Shown here: piece by piece, positions 35,795 through 44,470 of the stretch
Layout: every line of letters begins with the position of its first letter
How positions within the stretch are numbered: position 1 is the first letter of the stretch
Source: Stenotrophomonas sp. WZN-1
GTDB taxonomy: Bacteria > Pseudomonadota > Gammaproteobacteria > Xanthomonadales > Xanthomonadaceae
Assembly: GCF_002192255.1 (NCBI RefSeq)
Contig: NZ_CP021768.1
Location: 762,001 to 826,000 of the forward strand
DNA: 64,000 nt
Direction: 5' to 3'
Translations under genes and position numbers: made by a program
The notes under the pieces: generated by a model
The model's input: only the letters and a program-made list of their open reading frames with translations
Databases searched by the model: none
What the model was told of the DNA's origin: nothing

Positions 35795-36955
35795 ATGAAT
35801 TCCAGAGCCGCCTTGCTGGCGCTTGCCGTCGGCGCCTTCGCCATCGGTACCACCGAGTTTGCCCCGATGGGCCTGCTGCCGGTCATCGCCGACGGCGTGG
35901 GGGTCGGCATTCCCACCGCCGGCATGCTGATCACCGCCTACGCCGTGGGCGTGATGCTGGGCGCGCCGGTGATGACCCTGCTGATGGGCCGTTTCGGCAA
36001 GCGCACCGCGCTGATGCTGCTGATGTCGATCTTCGTGGTTGGCAATCTGCTGTCGGCGCTGGCCCCGAACTATGGGCTGCTGTTGTTGTCGAGGCTGGTC
36101 ACCAGCCTCAACCACGGTGCCTTCTTCGGCATCGGCGCGGTGGTCGCCGCCAGCCTGGTGCCAAAGGAAAAGCAGGCCGCGGCCGTGGCCACCATGTTCA
36201 TGGGCCTGACCATCGCCAACATCGGTGGCGTGCCGCTGGCCACCTGGGTGGGCCAGCAGCTGGGTTGGCGCCTGTCCTTCGCCGGTACGGCGGCGCTGGG
36301 CCTGGTCGCGATCACCGCGCTGGGCTTCGCGCTGCCGGCCTCCGCACCGGGGCCGCGCCCGGACGTGCGCCGCGAACTGAAGGCGATCCTGCAGCCGCCG
36401 GTGCTGCTGGCGATGGCCACCACGGTGCTCGGCGCCGGTGCCATGTTCACCCTCTACACCTACGTGGCGCCGGTGCTGACCGAACTGACCGGTGCCTCCA
36501 ACGGCTTCATCGCGATGTCGCTGGCGCTGATCGGTATCGGCTTCACCGTCGGCAACGGCATCGGTGGGCGCATGGCCGACTGGTCGCTGGATGGCGCCAC
36601 ACGGATCCTGCTGGCCGTCCTGGCGGTGCTGATGTTCGTGCTGCCGCTGGCCTTCATGAGCCACGCCACCGCTGCCCTTGGTGTGCTGCTGTTCGGTGCG
36701 GCGACCTTCGCCCTCGTGCCGCCGCTGCAGATCCGGGTGATGCAGGCGGCCAGCGAGGCGCCGGGCCTGGCGTCGTCGATCAACGTCGGTGCGTTCAACT
36801 TGGGCAATGCCGTGGGTGCGGCGCTGGGTGGCGCGGTGATCAGTTCGGGCCTGGGCTACGCCGCGATTCCGGTGGCCGGTGGCCTGCTGGCGGCATCGGG
36901 CCTGCTGCTGGCGTGGCTGGGGCGGACGCGCGCTGCGGTGGCCGAGGCCTGCTGA
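35795..36955 (+). CDS. MFS transporter, DHA1 (AraJ/arabinose-efflux-like)
   Basis: 386 aa from ATG 35795 behind AGGAAAC. Twelve hydrophobic segments. DHA1 motifs: GTTEFAPMGLLPVIA in helix 1, the motif A loop LLMGRFGKRTALM, and SRLVTSLNHGAFFGIGAVVAASL in helix 4. This is the profile of AraJ/YdhP-type drug or sugar exporters. Substrate cannot be predicted. Flanked by the TerC terminator and by the first palindromic element pair. Confidence 0.88.
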   Translation: MNSRAALLALAVGAFAIGTTEFAPMGLLPVIADGVGVGIPTAGMLITAYAVGVMLGAPVMTLLMGRFGKRTALMLLMSIFVVGNLLSALAPNYGLLLLSRLVTSLNHGAFFGIGAVVAASLVPKEKQAAAVATMFMGLTIANIGGVPLATWVGQQLGWRLSFAGTAALGLVAITALGFALPASAPGPRPDVRRELKAILQPPVLLAMATTVLGAGAMFTLYTYVAPVLTELTGASNGFIAMSLALIGIGFTVGNGIGGRMADWSLDGATRILLAVLAVLMFVLPLAFMSHATAALGVLLFGAATFALVPPLQIRVMQAASEAPGLASSINVGAFNLGNAVGAALGGAVISSGLGYAAIPVAGGLLAASGLLLAWLGRTRAAVAEAC

Positions 36956-37036
36956 GGAGTGTTGGATTCCGGCAGGGCTTGCAGCCCTGCACCCGCCGAG
37001 GCCACTGCAACAGCAACAGCGTGCATTCCGTGGGAT

Positions 37037-37138
37037 GGCGGGGTGGGTCCGGTGGCGGGGGACGCCGTAAACCCGTCCATGGGGGCTTGGCCGCGGCATC
37101 CATGCCGCGGACACCCCCGCCACCGGACCCACCCCGCC
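37037..37138 (+). repeat. Long palindromic element, copy A
   Basis: Outer arms 37037-37061 and 37114-37138 are perfectly complementary over 25 bases. Inner stem CCGCGGCAT / ATGCCGCGG at 37091-37110. Between left outer arm and inner stem lies a conserved 30-base strand containing GACGCCGTAAACCCGTCC and GGGGGCTTGG. Conserved flank TTCGACAGTTTTCC follows. Lies in the 537-base gap between the MFS gene and lemA. Confidence 0.85.
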
Positions 37139-37181
37139 TTCGACAGTTTTCCGCGATCTGTCGCAACGGCGTTCTGCTCTG

Positions 37182-37205
37182 GTAGGTGTCGACCTTGGTC
37201 GACAC
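37182..37205. repeat. SMAG repeat
   Basis: GTAGGTGTCGACCTTGGTCGACAC, between palindromic elements A and B. An AT-rich stretch unlike the surroundings follows at about 37210-37250. Confidence 0.7.
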
Positions 37206-37280
37206 GAATGCCTGAAGAATCGATTTTTGCTTTTGATTTTTCTTTTGATCTTCCCGCGGTGCGCAGGAAACCGTATGAGG

Positions 37281-37380
37281 CCGGGCGGGTGGGCGTGGCG
37301 GGGGTATCCGCGCCATGGATGGCGCGGCTAAGCCTCCAGGGACGGATTCACGGCGTCCCCCGCCATGCCCACCCGCCCGG
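37281..37380 (-). repeat. Long palindromic element, copy B (inverted)
   Basis: Outer arms 37281-37304 and 37357-37380 pair over 24 bases with one G-U. Inner stem CCGCGCCAT / ATGGCGCGG at 37308-37327. The interior conserved strand, read on the minus strand, contains GACGCCGTGAATCCGTCC. Flank GGTTTCC is conserved on its 3' side. Confidence 0.85.
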
Positions 37381-37492
37381 ACTACTCAGGCGATCCGTGG
37401 GCATGGCCACCGCGGAGGGGGCGGCGCCCGATGGCCGGTCTTTCACCCGAACCATGGCATGCTCGGCGCCAAGCCCACCCGGAACCTCCGCC

Positions 37493-38113
37493 ATGCGCCT
37501 GTTCACCCGTGTCCTGCCCCTGATGCTGCTGGCCTCCCTGCTGTCCGGCTGCGGCTACAACGCCATCCAGCAGAAGGATGAAGCGGTCAAGGCCAGCTGG
37601 TCGGAGGTCATCAACCAGTACAAGCGCCGCGCCGACCTGGTGCCCAACTTGGTGCAGACCGTGAAGGGCTTCGCCAGCCAGGAAGAGCGCGTGCTGACCG
37701 AAGTGACCAACGCCCGTTCGCGTGTCGGCCAGATCAACGTCAACGCTGACGACGAAGCCTCCCTCAAGCAGTTCCAGCAGGCCCAGGGCGAACTCGGCAG
37801 TGCGCTGTCGCGGCTGCTGGTGGTCACCGAGAACTATCCGCAGCTGAAGTCCGACCAGAACTTCCGCGACCTGCAGGCGCAGCTGGAAGGCACCGAGAAC
37901 CGGGTCACCGTTGCCCGCGGCCGCTACATCCAGCAGGTGCAGGACTACAACACCTACATCCGCTCGTTCCCGCAGGTGATCACCGCCAAGATCTTCGGCT
38001 ACAAGACCAAGCCGAACTTCACCGTGGACAACGAAGCGCAGATCTCCAACGCGCCGGCGGTCGATTTCGGCAACGCGCCGCAGCAGCAGCCGGCACCGCA
38101 GCCGGGCCACTGA
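37493..38113 (+). CDS. lemA: LemA family lipoprotein
   Basis: 206 aa from ATG 37493. Lipobox LLSGC at residue about 19. The rest is the LemA helical domain: GYNAIQQKDEAVKASWSEVINQYKRRADLVPNLV, then NARSRVGQINV and TENYPQLKSDQNFRDLQAQLEGTENRVTVARGRY. Anchored in the membrane with a coiled, helical periplasmic part. Function of the family is unclear. Three bases ahead of a TPM-domain gene; lemA-TPM pairs are a widespread arrangement. Confidence 0.92.
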   Translation: MRLFTRVLPLMLLASLLSGCGYNAIQQKDEAVKASWSEVINQYKRRADLVPNLVQTVKGFASQEERVLTEVTNARSRVGQINVNADDEASLKQFQQAQGELGSALSRLLVVTENYPQLKSDQNFRDLQAQLEGTENRVTVARGRYIQQVQDYNTYIRSFPQVITAKIFGYKTKPNFTVDNEAQISNAPAVDFGNAPQQQPAPQPGH

Positions 38114-38116
38114 CCG

Positions 38117-39004
38117 ATGCGCCTGGCCACTGCGCTGCTGGCCCTGCTGCTGTGGCTGCCGCTGGCGTCGCAGGCGCAGCAGCTGGCGCCGATTCCGGCG
38201 TTGGATTCGCCGGTGGTCGATACCACCGGCACGCTGGACGCCACGCAGAAGCAGGCGCTGGTGCAGCAGGCGACTGACCTGCAGCAGCGCAAGGGCAGCC
38301 AGCTGCAGGTGCTGGTGGTGCCCACCACCCAGCCGGAGGACATCGCGCAGTACACCACGCGGGTCTTCGACCAGTGGCAGATCGGCCGCAAGGGCGTGGA
38401 TGACGGCGTGCTGCTGGTGGTGGCCAAGGCTGACCGGCGCGTGCGCATCGAGCCGGGTTACGGCCTGGAAGGGGCGATTCCCGATGCCATCGCCAACCGG
38501 GTCATCCAGGAATACCTGGTGCCGCGCTTCCGCGGCGGCGACTACGCCGGTGGCATCACCGACGCCACGGCGGTGCTGGTCAGGCTGATCGACGGCGAAA
38601 CGCTGCCGGCGCCGGTCAGCGGCCATCGCGGGCGTGAGCCCAGTGGTGGCGGTGATACCTGGTTCCTGGCGCTGTTCATCGGTGTGTTCGCCGGCAGCAT
38701 CCTGCGCGGCGTGTTCTCGCGCGTGCCGCGACCGCTGCGTGGCCTGCTGGGTGGTGCCGGTGCAGCGGTGGCGGCGTTCCTGTTCACCTCCACGCTGCTG
38801 GCCAGTGGCCTGGCCGGCATCGTCGGCCTGATCGTGGCCATGCTCTCTGGTCACCCGGGTCGTTTTGCCGGTGGCGGCGGCTGGGGCGGCGGCAGCTGGG
38901 GAGGGGGCGGCGGTTTCGGCGGCGGCGGTGGATTCGGCGGAGGTGGTGGCTGGGGCGGCGGTGGTGGCCGTTCCGGCGGCGGCGGTGCTTCGGGAGGCTG
39001 GTGA
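38117..39004 (+). CDS. TPM-domain (YgcG family) membrane protein with glycine-rich tail
   Basis: 295 aa. Signal peptide, TPM domain at about 30-160 (LDSPVVDTTGTLDATQKQALVQQ, GRKGVDDGVLLVVAKADRRVRIEPGYGLEGAIPD), two hydrophobic segments near 180-240, and a C-terminal tail of about 45 residues almost purely Gly/Trp/Phe/Ser. Same plan as E. coli YgcG. TPM domains are suspected phosphatases or photosystem-repair factors in plants; bacterial role unknown. Middle gene of lemA-TPM-TPM. Confidence 0.88.
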   Translation: MRLATALLALLLWLPLASQAQQLAPIPALDSPVVDTTGTLDATQKQALVQQATDLQQRKGSQLQVLVVPTTQPEDIAQYTTRVFDQWQIGRKGVDDGVLLVVAKADRRVRIEPGYGLEGAIPDAIANRVIQEYLVPRFRGGDYAGGITDATAVLVRLIDGETLPAPVSGHRGREPSGGGDTWFLALFIGVFAGSILRGVFSRVPRPLRGLLGGAGAAVAAFLFTSTLLASGLAGIVGLIVAMLSGHPGRFAGGGGWGGGSWGGGGGFGGGGGFGGGGGWGGGGGRSGGGGASGGW

Positions 39005-39498
39005 TGATCCAACGTCTGTGTCGCCACGTGTTTTCGCCATCGGTGCGGCGCGCGTTTCCACCCGCCACGCTGCAGGCGATCACCGAGGCCATCGCGGCCG
39101 GTGAGCAGCGCCATGGCGGGCAGGTGATGTTCGCAGTGGAAGCGGACCTGCCGCTGGGTGCACTGTGGCACAGGGTGACCCCGCGCCAGGCCGCCGAGCA
39201 TGCCTTTGCGCGCCTGCGCACCTGGGATACCACCCACAACAACGGTGTACTGATCTACCTCCTGCTGGCCGACCACGCCATCGAGATCGTCGCCGACCGT
39301 GGCCTGCATGGCCGGGTCAGCCCGGCGCAGTGGCAGCGGGTCTGCACCCACCTGCGCGAGGGCCTGCGTGGTTCCAATCCGGTGGAAGCGCTGCAGGATG
39401 CCATCGACGAGGTCTCCAGCCTGATCGAAGGGCACTTTCCGGCCTCGACACGGTCGAACGATGACGGCCTGCCCAACACGCCCCAGCTCCTTGGTTGA
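39004..39498 (+). CDS. Second TPM-domain protein, soluble
   Basis: 164 aa from ATG 39004, overlapping the previous stop by one base (TGATG), so probably coupled. No signal peptide. TPM core at about 20-150: VMFAVEADLPLGALWHRVTPRQAAEHAFARLRTWDTTHNNGVLIYLLLADHAIEIVADRGLHGRV. Lacks the glycine tail and membrane helices of its neighbour, so it may be the cytoplasmic partner. Confidence 0.85.
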   Translation: MIQRLCRHVFSPSVRRAFPPATLQAITEAIAAGEQRHGGQVMFAVEADLPLGALWHRVTPRQAAEHAFARLRTWDTTHNNGVLIYLLLADHAIEIVADRGLHGRVSPAQWQRVCTHLREGLRGSNPVEALQDAIDEVSSLIEGHFPASTRSNDDGLPNTPQLLG

Positions 39499-39549
39499 GC
39501 CGGGGCGGCACTGGCCCGAGAATAGGCGTTCAACCGCAAGGCACCTTCC

Positions 39550-40437
39550 ATGATCTATTTCCACGACATCGACCCCATCGCCCTCTCGCTGGGGCCGATC
39601 AAGGTGCACTGGTACGGCATCATGTACCTGCTCGGCTTCACTGCGGCCTGGCTGCTGGGCCGCAAGCGCATCGCCGACGGGCGCCTGCCGGGGGTCGATG
39701 CCAACGGCTTCTCCGACCTGCTGTTCTACGCCATGCTCGGCGTGGTGCTGGGTGGGCGCATCGGCTACATGCTGTTCTACGCGCTGGGCGAATTCCTGCA
39801 CAACCCGCTGCTGCTGTTCAAGGTGTGGGATGGCGGCATGAGCTTCCACGGCGGCCTGCTGGGCGTGCTCGGTGCCTGCTGGTGGTGGTCGCGCAAGCAC
39901 AGGCTGCACTTCTTCGACACCATGGATTTCATGGCGCCGCTGGTGCCGCTGGGCCTGGGCTTCGGCCGCATCGGCAACTTCATCGGTGCCGAGCTGTGGG
40001 GCAAGTACACCGACGGTACGTGGGGTGTGGTGTTCCCGTCCGGCCTGCCGGCCCCGTTGAACCAGCTTGACCACGCGACGCTGCAGGCGCAGTTCGCCAC
40101 TGGCGCACTGAACCAGTTCGCGCGCCATCCGTCGCAGCTGTATGAAGCGTTCCTGGAAGGCCTGGTGATGTTCGTGGTGCTGTGGACGGTGTCGGCCAAG
40201 CCGCGTCATCGCTATCTGGTCGGCGGCCTGTTTGCGCTGATGTACGGCCTGTTCCGCTTCGCCGTCGAGTTCGTGCGCATGCCCGACAACGGCGTCTACG
40301 TGGCCTTCGACTGGCTGACCCGTGGCCAGATCCTCAGCCTGCCGCTGATCGCCTTCGGCCTGGTGCTGCTGGTGATGTCACGCCGCGCGCCGGTGCTGCA
40401 GCCGCAGCTGCCGGTGGCTGCCGAGGGCAAGGCATGA
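39550..40437 (+). CDS. lgt: Prolipoprotein diacylglyceryl transferase
   Basis: 295 aa, seven hydrophobic segments. Transfers diacylglycerol from phosphatidylglycerol to the lipobox Cys of prolipoproteins at the outer face of the inner membrane. Signature [14 protein letters not shown] (Arg and Asn essential), upstream [12 protein letters not shown] and [12 protein letters not shown] are all intact. Overlaps thyA by four bases (ATGA), a pairing also found in E. coli. Confidence 0.97.
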   Translation: MIYFHDIDPIALSLGPIKVHWYGIMYLLGFTAAWLLGRKRIADGRLPGVDANGFSDLLFYAMLGVVLGGRIGYMLFYALGEFLHNPLLLFKVWDGGMSFHGGLLGVLGACWWWSRKHRLHFFDTMDFMAPLVPLGLGFGRIGNFIGAELWGKYTDGTWGVVFPSGLPAPLNQLDHATLQAQFATGALNQFARHPSQLYEAFLEGLVMFVVLWTVSAKPRHRYLVGGLFALMYGLFRFAVEFVRMPDNGVYVAFDWLTRGQILSLPLIAFGLVLLVMSRRAPVLQPQLPVAAEGKA

Positions 40438-41228
40438 AGGCCTACCTGGACCTGCTCTCGCACGTGCTGGAACACGGTGCGGAGAAGAGCGATCGCACCG
40501 GTACCGGCACCCGCAGCGTGTTCGGCTGGCAGATGCGCTTCGACCTCAACGAAGGCTTCCCGCTGGTCACCACCAAGAAGCTGCACCTGCGCTCGATCAT
40601 CCACGAGCTGCTGTGGTTCCTGAAGGGCGACACCAACATCGGCTACCTGAAGGACAACCAGGTGCGGATCTGGGACGAGTGGGCCGACGAGAACGGCGAC
40701 CTCGGCCCGGTCTACGGCAAGCAGTGGCGCAGCTGGGCCACCGCCGACGGCCGGGAAATCGACCAGATGCAGTGGCTGGTGGACGAGATCAAGCGCAATC
40801 CTGATTCGCGCCGGCTGGTGGTCAGCGCCTGGAACGTGGGCGAGCTTCCGCAGATGGCGCTGATGCCGTGCCACAACCTGTTCCAGTTCTACGTGGTGGA
40901 CGGCAAGCTCAGCTGCCAGCTGTACCAGCGCAGCGGCGACATCTTCCTCGGCGTGCCGTTCAACATCGCCAGCTACGCGCTGCTGACCCACATGGTGGCG
41001 CAGGCCACCGGCCTGGGCGTGGGCGATTTCGTGCATACGCTGGGTGACGCGCACCTGTACTCGAACCACTTCGAGCAGGCCCGCGAGCAGCTGTCGCGTG
41101 AGCCGCGCGCGCTGCCGAAGCTGTGGTTGAACCCGGAGGTGACCGACCTGTTCGGGTTCCAGTTCGACGATATCCGCATCGACGGCTACGACCCGCACCC
41201 GGCGATCAAGGCGCCGGTGGCGGTATGA
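40434..41228 (+). CDS. thyA: Thymidylate synthase
   Basis: 264 aa, the same length as E. coli ThyA. Methylates dUMP to dTMP with methylene-tetrahydrofolate. Catalytic Cys in [14 protein letters not shown], folate/dUMP residues in [20 protein letters not shown] and HLYSNHFEQ. Middle of a coupled set: overlaps lgt upstream and an unknown secreted protein gene downstream, each by ATGA. Confidence 0.98.
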   Translation: MKAYLDLLSHVLEHGAEKSDRTGTGTRSVFGWQMRFDLNEGFPLVTTKKLHLRSIIHELLWFLKGDTNIGYLKDNQVRIWDEWADENGDLGPVYGKQWRSWATADGREIDQMQWLVDEIKRNPDSRRLVVSAWNVGELPQMALMPCHNLFQFYVVDGKLSCQLYQRSGDIFLGVPFNIASYALLTHMVAQATGLGVGDFVHTLGDAHLYSNHFEQAREQLSREPRALPKLWLNPEVTDLFGFQFDDIRIDGYDPHPAIKAPVAV

Positions 41229-41788
41229 GTACCCGCGTGATTTCCTGGGGCCTGCTGGTGTTGTGCGGCCTGCTGCCGCTGGCCGTCGTGCAGGCCACAC
41301 CGGCCGATGCGCTGTCGTTGGCCCGGCAGGTCAATGAGCAGATCGTGCACAAGCACATGCGCGAGGAAGTGCAGGCGTTCGCCGGGGCATTCAACGGCAG
41401 CACGATGATGCCCCAGGATGTGCCGGCAGGCTGCCGGGCGCAGATGCGAGAGGCGGTAACCGGCATGTACACGGCGATGACCGAGCACCTGAAGGCCGGT
41501 ATCGAGGATCCGGCCTATCAGCGCACGCTCGAGCAGCAGCTTGCCAACGTCTATTCCAGCGACCAGTTGCGGGCGTTCCTGGCACGTCGTGCCAGCACCG
41601 ACATCGCTGCGTTGTCCGCAGACATCCTGTCAGGACCGGGCCTGAAGGATATCGAAGAGGCGCAGAAGGAGAAGATCATCAGCGGCCTGGATGAGCAGTC
41701 CACGACCAGCCCGGCGCTGGCTGCAGCATTGCGGGCCGCCAGTGCCGCGAACGCGGCCTGCGAACGCCTGCAGATCGACGCCAGCTGA
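41225..41788 (+). CDS. Exported protein of unknown function between thyA and folA
   Basis: 187 aa with a signal peptide ([22 protein letters not shown]). Mature part largely helical; the segment [26 protein letters not shown] recalls the DUF2059 pattern but lacks its SP.G end, and two Cys (PAGCRAQ and NAACERL) could bridge. Start ATG overlaps the thyA stop. No link to folate metabolism is evident; coupling may be only for expression. Confidence 0.75.
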   Translation: MSTRVISWGLLVLCGLLPLAVVQATPADALSLARQVNEQIVHKHMREEVQAFAGAFNGSTMMPQDVPAGCRAQMREAVTGMYTAMTEHLKAGIEDPAYQRTLEQQLANVYSSDQLRAFLARRASTDIAALSADILSGPGLKDIEEAQKEKIISGLDEQSTTSPALAAALRAASAANAACERLQIDAS

Positions 41789-41801
41789 GGAGAGCGCACT
41801 G

Positions 41802-42293
41802 ATGAAGCTGTCGATGATCGTGGCGCTGGATCGCAACCGTGGCATCGGCCAGGGCAATGCCATGCCCTGGCACCTGCCGGATGATTTCAAGCACTTCAAG
41901 GCGCTCACCCTGGGCAAGCCGATCCTGATGGGGCGCAAGACGGCCGAGTCGATCGGCCGCGTGCTGCCGGGGCGGACCAACCTGGTGCTGACCCGCAGCG
42001 GCCAGGTGCCGTTCGAGGGCATGCGCGCGGTGGCGTCGCTGGACGAGGCGAAGGCGATTGCCGAAGGCGAGGGCGCCGGCGAACTGTGCATCATCGGTGG
42101 CGGCGAGATCTTCCGCCAGCTGCTGGACCAGGCCAGTGACCTGTACCTGACCTGGGTCGACGCCGAAATGCCCGCCGACACGCATTTCCCCGAAGTGGAT
42201 GCGCAGGACTGGCAGGAAGTGAGCAGCGAGCCGCACCCGGCCGATGAACGCCACGCGTACGCGTTCCGCTTCGTGCACTACGTGCGCCGCTGA
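41802..42293 (+). CDS. folA: Dihydrofolate reductase
   Basis: 163 aa from ATG 41802, with TGAGGAGAG ahead. Regenerates tetrahydrofolate for thyA; target of trimethoprim. NADPH and folate residues: IGQGNAMPWHLPDDFKHFK with the catalytic Asp, GKPILMGRKTAESIG, and IIGGGEIFRQLL. Fourth gene of lgt-thyA-(unknown)-folA. A SMAG pair follows. Confidence 0.97.
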   Translation: MKLSMIVALDRNRGIGQGNAMPWHLPDDFKHFKALTLGKPILMGRKTAESIGRVLPGRTNLVLTRSGQVPFEGMRAVASLDEAKAIAEGEGAGELCIIGGGEIFRQLLDQASDLYLTWVDAEMPADTHFPEVDAQDWQEVSSEPHPADERHAYAFRFVHYVRR

Positions 42294-42306
42294 TCGCAAC
42301 GCACCT

Positions 42307-42374
42307 GTAGAGCCGAGCCATGCTCGGCTGCTTTCCGCGGACACATCCGATAGCCGAGCATGGCCCGGCTCTAC
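42307..42374. repeat. SMAG inverted pair
   Basis: GTAGAGCCGAGCCATGCTCGGCT (42307-42329) facing GCCGAGCATGGCCCGGCTCTAC (42353-42374), in the gap between convergent folA and the DUF1287 gene. Confidence 0.8.
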
Positions 42375-42382
42375 AGGATTGC

Positions 42383-43030
42383 CTACGGCATCCGGTAATG
42401 CCCGATGATCGCGTGCTGGAACAGCAGGTTCTCTTCGCGGGTGCCGCGCGCGATGTTGTGCAGCACCAGCGGCGTGCCATCGGCCAGCTGCTGGTCGGAG
42501 ACGATGCCCACGTGCAGCAGGCCGTTGCCGTTGAGCTTCCAGGCAACGATGTCGCCCGCCGCGTAGTCGGCAGCGGAGGCGGTGATGGGGTGTTGCCAGC
42601 CCTGCCGCTCGAACCAGCGCATCAGGTTCGGTACACGACGATGATCGATGTTGCGGTCCGGCCGTGACAGGCCCCAGATCGCCGGATAGGCACCGAAATT
42701 CCCGCGCATGTCCTCATGCACGCGTGCCTGCAGGTCCACGCCCAGATCGCGCAGGGCGCGCACCACCACGTCGGTGCACACGCCGCGATCGAGCGGGACG
42801 TCGCCGCCGGGGTAGGCCAAGACCTGGTAGGCGGGATCGTAACGGGTGGTGACGCCGATCTGCGCGCGCGCTGCGGCTACCAGTGGCGGCGAAGGGGCCT
42901 GCGGCTGCGTCGGCGCAGGTGCAGCACTGTCCCCAGCCGTGGGAGCAGGCGGCGAGCCGGGCTGGCAACCGCTGGCCAGGGCCAGCGTCAGCAGCAGCAC
43001 CGTCCATGGTGCCCAGGCGCGCCGCGTCAT
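42383..43030 (-). CDS. DUF1287 lipoprotein (YijF-like)
   Basis: 215 aa from ATG 43030, overlapping the apaH stop (ATGA). Lipobox ALASGC near residue 22, a Pro/Ala-rich linker, then the DUF1287 domain: ARAQIGVTTRYDPAYQVLAYPGGDVPLDRGVCTDVVVRALRDLGVDLQ, HRRVPNLMRWFE and GDIVAWKLNGNGLLHVGIVSD. The Cys-Thr-Asp / Asp-His pattern resembles NlpC/P60-like cysteine peptidases, so a cell-wall peptidase role is plausible but unproven. Last gene of the long minus-strand cluster. Confidence 0.85.
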   Translation of the reverse strand: MTRRAWAPWTVLLLTLALASGCQPGSPPAPTAGDSAAPAPTQPQAPSPPLVAAARAQIGVTTRYDPAYQVLAYPGGDVPLDRGVCTDVVVRALRDLGVDLQARVHEDMRGNFGAYPAIWGLSRPDRNIDHRRVPNLMRWFERQGWQHPITASAADYAAGDIVAWKLNGNGLLHVGIVSDQQLADGTPLVLHNIARGTREENLLFQHAIIGHYRMP

Positions 43031-44058
43031 GCCTGCGGCGGGGTGCTGTTGTTGTTGCCGCCACCCGTGCCACCTGTGCCGCCACCACCGCCACCACGAC
43101 GGCGACGACGGCGCGGGCCACGGTTGCCCGGGGTGGCAGCGGCGGCGTTGCCGGCGCCCTGTTCCTTGCCCTGCGCCGCAGCGGCGGGGCGCTCGTGCGC
43201 CGGTCGCGTCGGCGGGCGGGCGTTGGGTACCGGTGCCGGTACATCGCGGCCCGGCACCTGCACCACGCGCAGCTCGTCGGTATCGAGCTGGATCGCGGTC
43301 AGCTTGCCGCCCCACACCGCACCGGTGTCGATGGCGTGCACGCCCTGGGTGATGGTCAGGCCCAGTGCCGACCAATGGCCGCAGACGACCTTGAGGTCGC
43401 GCTCGACCCGGCCCGGCACTTCGAACCAGGGATACAGCCCCTGTTCCTGCGTGCCCGGCGTGCCCTTGTCCTCGATGCCGATGCGCCCCCGCGGGGTGCA
43501 GTAGCGCATGCGGGTGAGCACGTTGATGATCGCGCGCGAGCGGTCGTAGCCGGACAGGTTCGGCGCCCAGCTCGGCTTGTCGCCGTACATGTTGCGGAAC
43601 AGCTTGCGGTAGCCGGCGCCGTGCAGCTGCACTTCGACCTCGGCGGCATGCTTCTCGGCCATCTGCGTGGTCCACTTCGGCGCCAGGCCGGCGTGCACCA
43701 TCATCCAGCCCAGCTCGCGGTCCACGTGCACCAGCTTCTGCAGGCGCAGCCAGTCCAGCAGTTCGTCGCGGTCCTCGGCCTGCACGATGCGCAGCAGGTC
43801 CGGGTTGACCTTGCGCTGTTCCTCTTCGGTACGTGCACCGACGGCCAGCAGCGAAAGATCATGGTTGCCCAGCACCACCACGCTGTGCTCGCGCAGCGAG
43901 TGCACCAGCCGCAGCGTTTCCAGCGACTGGCCGCCGCGATTGACCAGATCGCCACAGAACCACAGGGTGTCCTGTGCCGGGTCGAAGCGGATCTTCTCCA
44001 GCAATCGCTGGGTGACGTCATAGCAGCCCTGCAGGTCGCCGATCGCCCACACACTCAT
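43027..44058 (-). CDS. apaH: Symmetrical Ap4A hydrolase with Gly/Arg-rich C-terminal tail
   Basis: 343 aa; E. coli ApaH has 280. Cleaves Ap4A to two ADP and can remove Np4 caps from RNA. Phosphoesterase blocks IGDLQGCYD, FCGDLVNRGGQS, LGNHDLSLLA and a late CGHWSALG are intact. From about residue 275 follows an added tail rich in Pro, Ala, Arg and Gly, with seven Arg in a short run followed by poly-Gly and an NNNST end. Disordered; might bind RNA. Ribosome site GGAGG; 15 bases behind apaG. Confidence 0.93.
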   Translation of the reverse strand: MSVWAIGDLQGCYDVTQRLLEKIRFDPAQDTLWFCGDLVNRGGQSLETLRLVHSLREHSVVVLGNHDLSLLAVGARTEEEQRKVNPDLLRIVQAEDRDELLDWLRLQKLVHVDRELGWMMVHAGLAPKWTTQMAEKHAAEVEVQLHGAGYRKLFRNMYGDKPSWAPNLSGYDRSRAIINVLTRMRYCTPRGRIGIEDKGTPGTQEQGLYPWFEVPGRVERDLKVVCGHWSALGLTITQGVHAIDTGAVWGGKLTAIQLDTDELRVVQVPGRDVPAPVPNARPPTRPAHERPAAAAQGKEQGAGNAAAATPGNRGPRRRRRRGGGGGGTGGTGGGNNNSTPPQA

Positions 44059-44073
44059 CGTTCGGCCTCCGTG

Positions 44074-44457
44074 TCAGTGCAGGGTACGCGGGACGGCCAG
44101 CACGAATGGTGCGACCGGCGCGGCAAATTCGGTGCCATCGTCGGCGACCATGTCGTAGTGCCCCTGCATGGTCCCGTGATCGGTCCCCAGCATGACACCG
44201 GACGTGTAACGGAAGTCTTCACCGGGGCGCAGCCGCGGCTGCTCGCCGATCACCCCGTCGCCATCGACATGCTCGACACGGCCATTGGCATCGGTGATGC
44301 GCCAGTGGCGTGCGACCAGGCGTGCCGCGACCCGCCCCTGGTTGTGGATGCGGATCGTGTAGGCGAACGCAAAGCGACCGTCTTCCGGGGCGGATTGATC
44401 GTCGAGGAAGCGCGGTGCGACTTCGACGGAGATGGCATAAACGTCAGCGTCTTCCAT
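44074..44457 (-). CDS. apaG: ApaG protein
   Basis: 127 aa from ATG 44457. Single FN3-like ApaG domain: [55 protein letters not shown] and MQGHYDMV, near full E. coli length (125). Exact role unclear; the family sits between rsmA and apaH in most proteobacteria, as here. Thirteen bases behind rsmA. Confidence 0.95.
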   Translation of the reverse strand: MEDADVYAISVEVAPRFLDDQSAPEDGRFAFAYTIRIHNQGRVAARLVARHWRITDANGRVEHVDGDGVIGEQPRLRPGEDFRYTSGVMLGTDHGTMQGHYDMVADDGTEFAAPVAPFVLAVPRTLH

Positions 44458-44470
44458 ACCGGCAGTGTAA

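Noticed and set aside
37037..37380. Integron attC sites
   Set aside because: The hairpin layout is suggestive, but the paired RYYYAAC/GTTRRRY core sites are missing, the outer arms pair perfectly, and no integrase is nearby.
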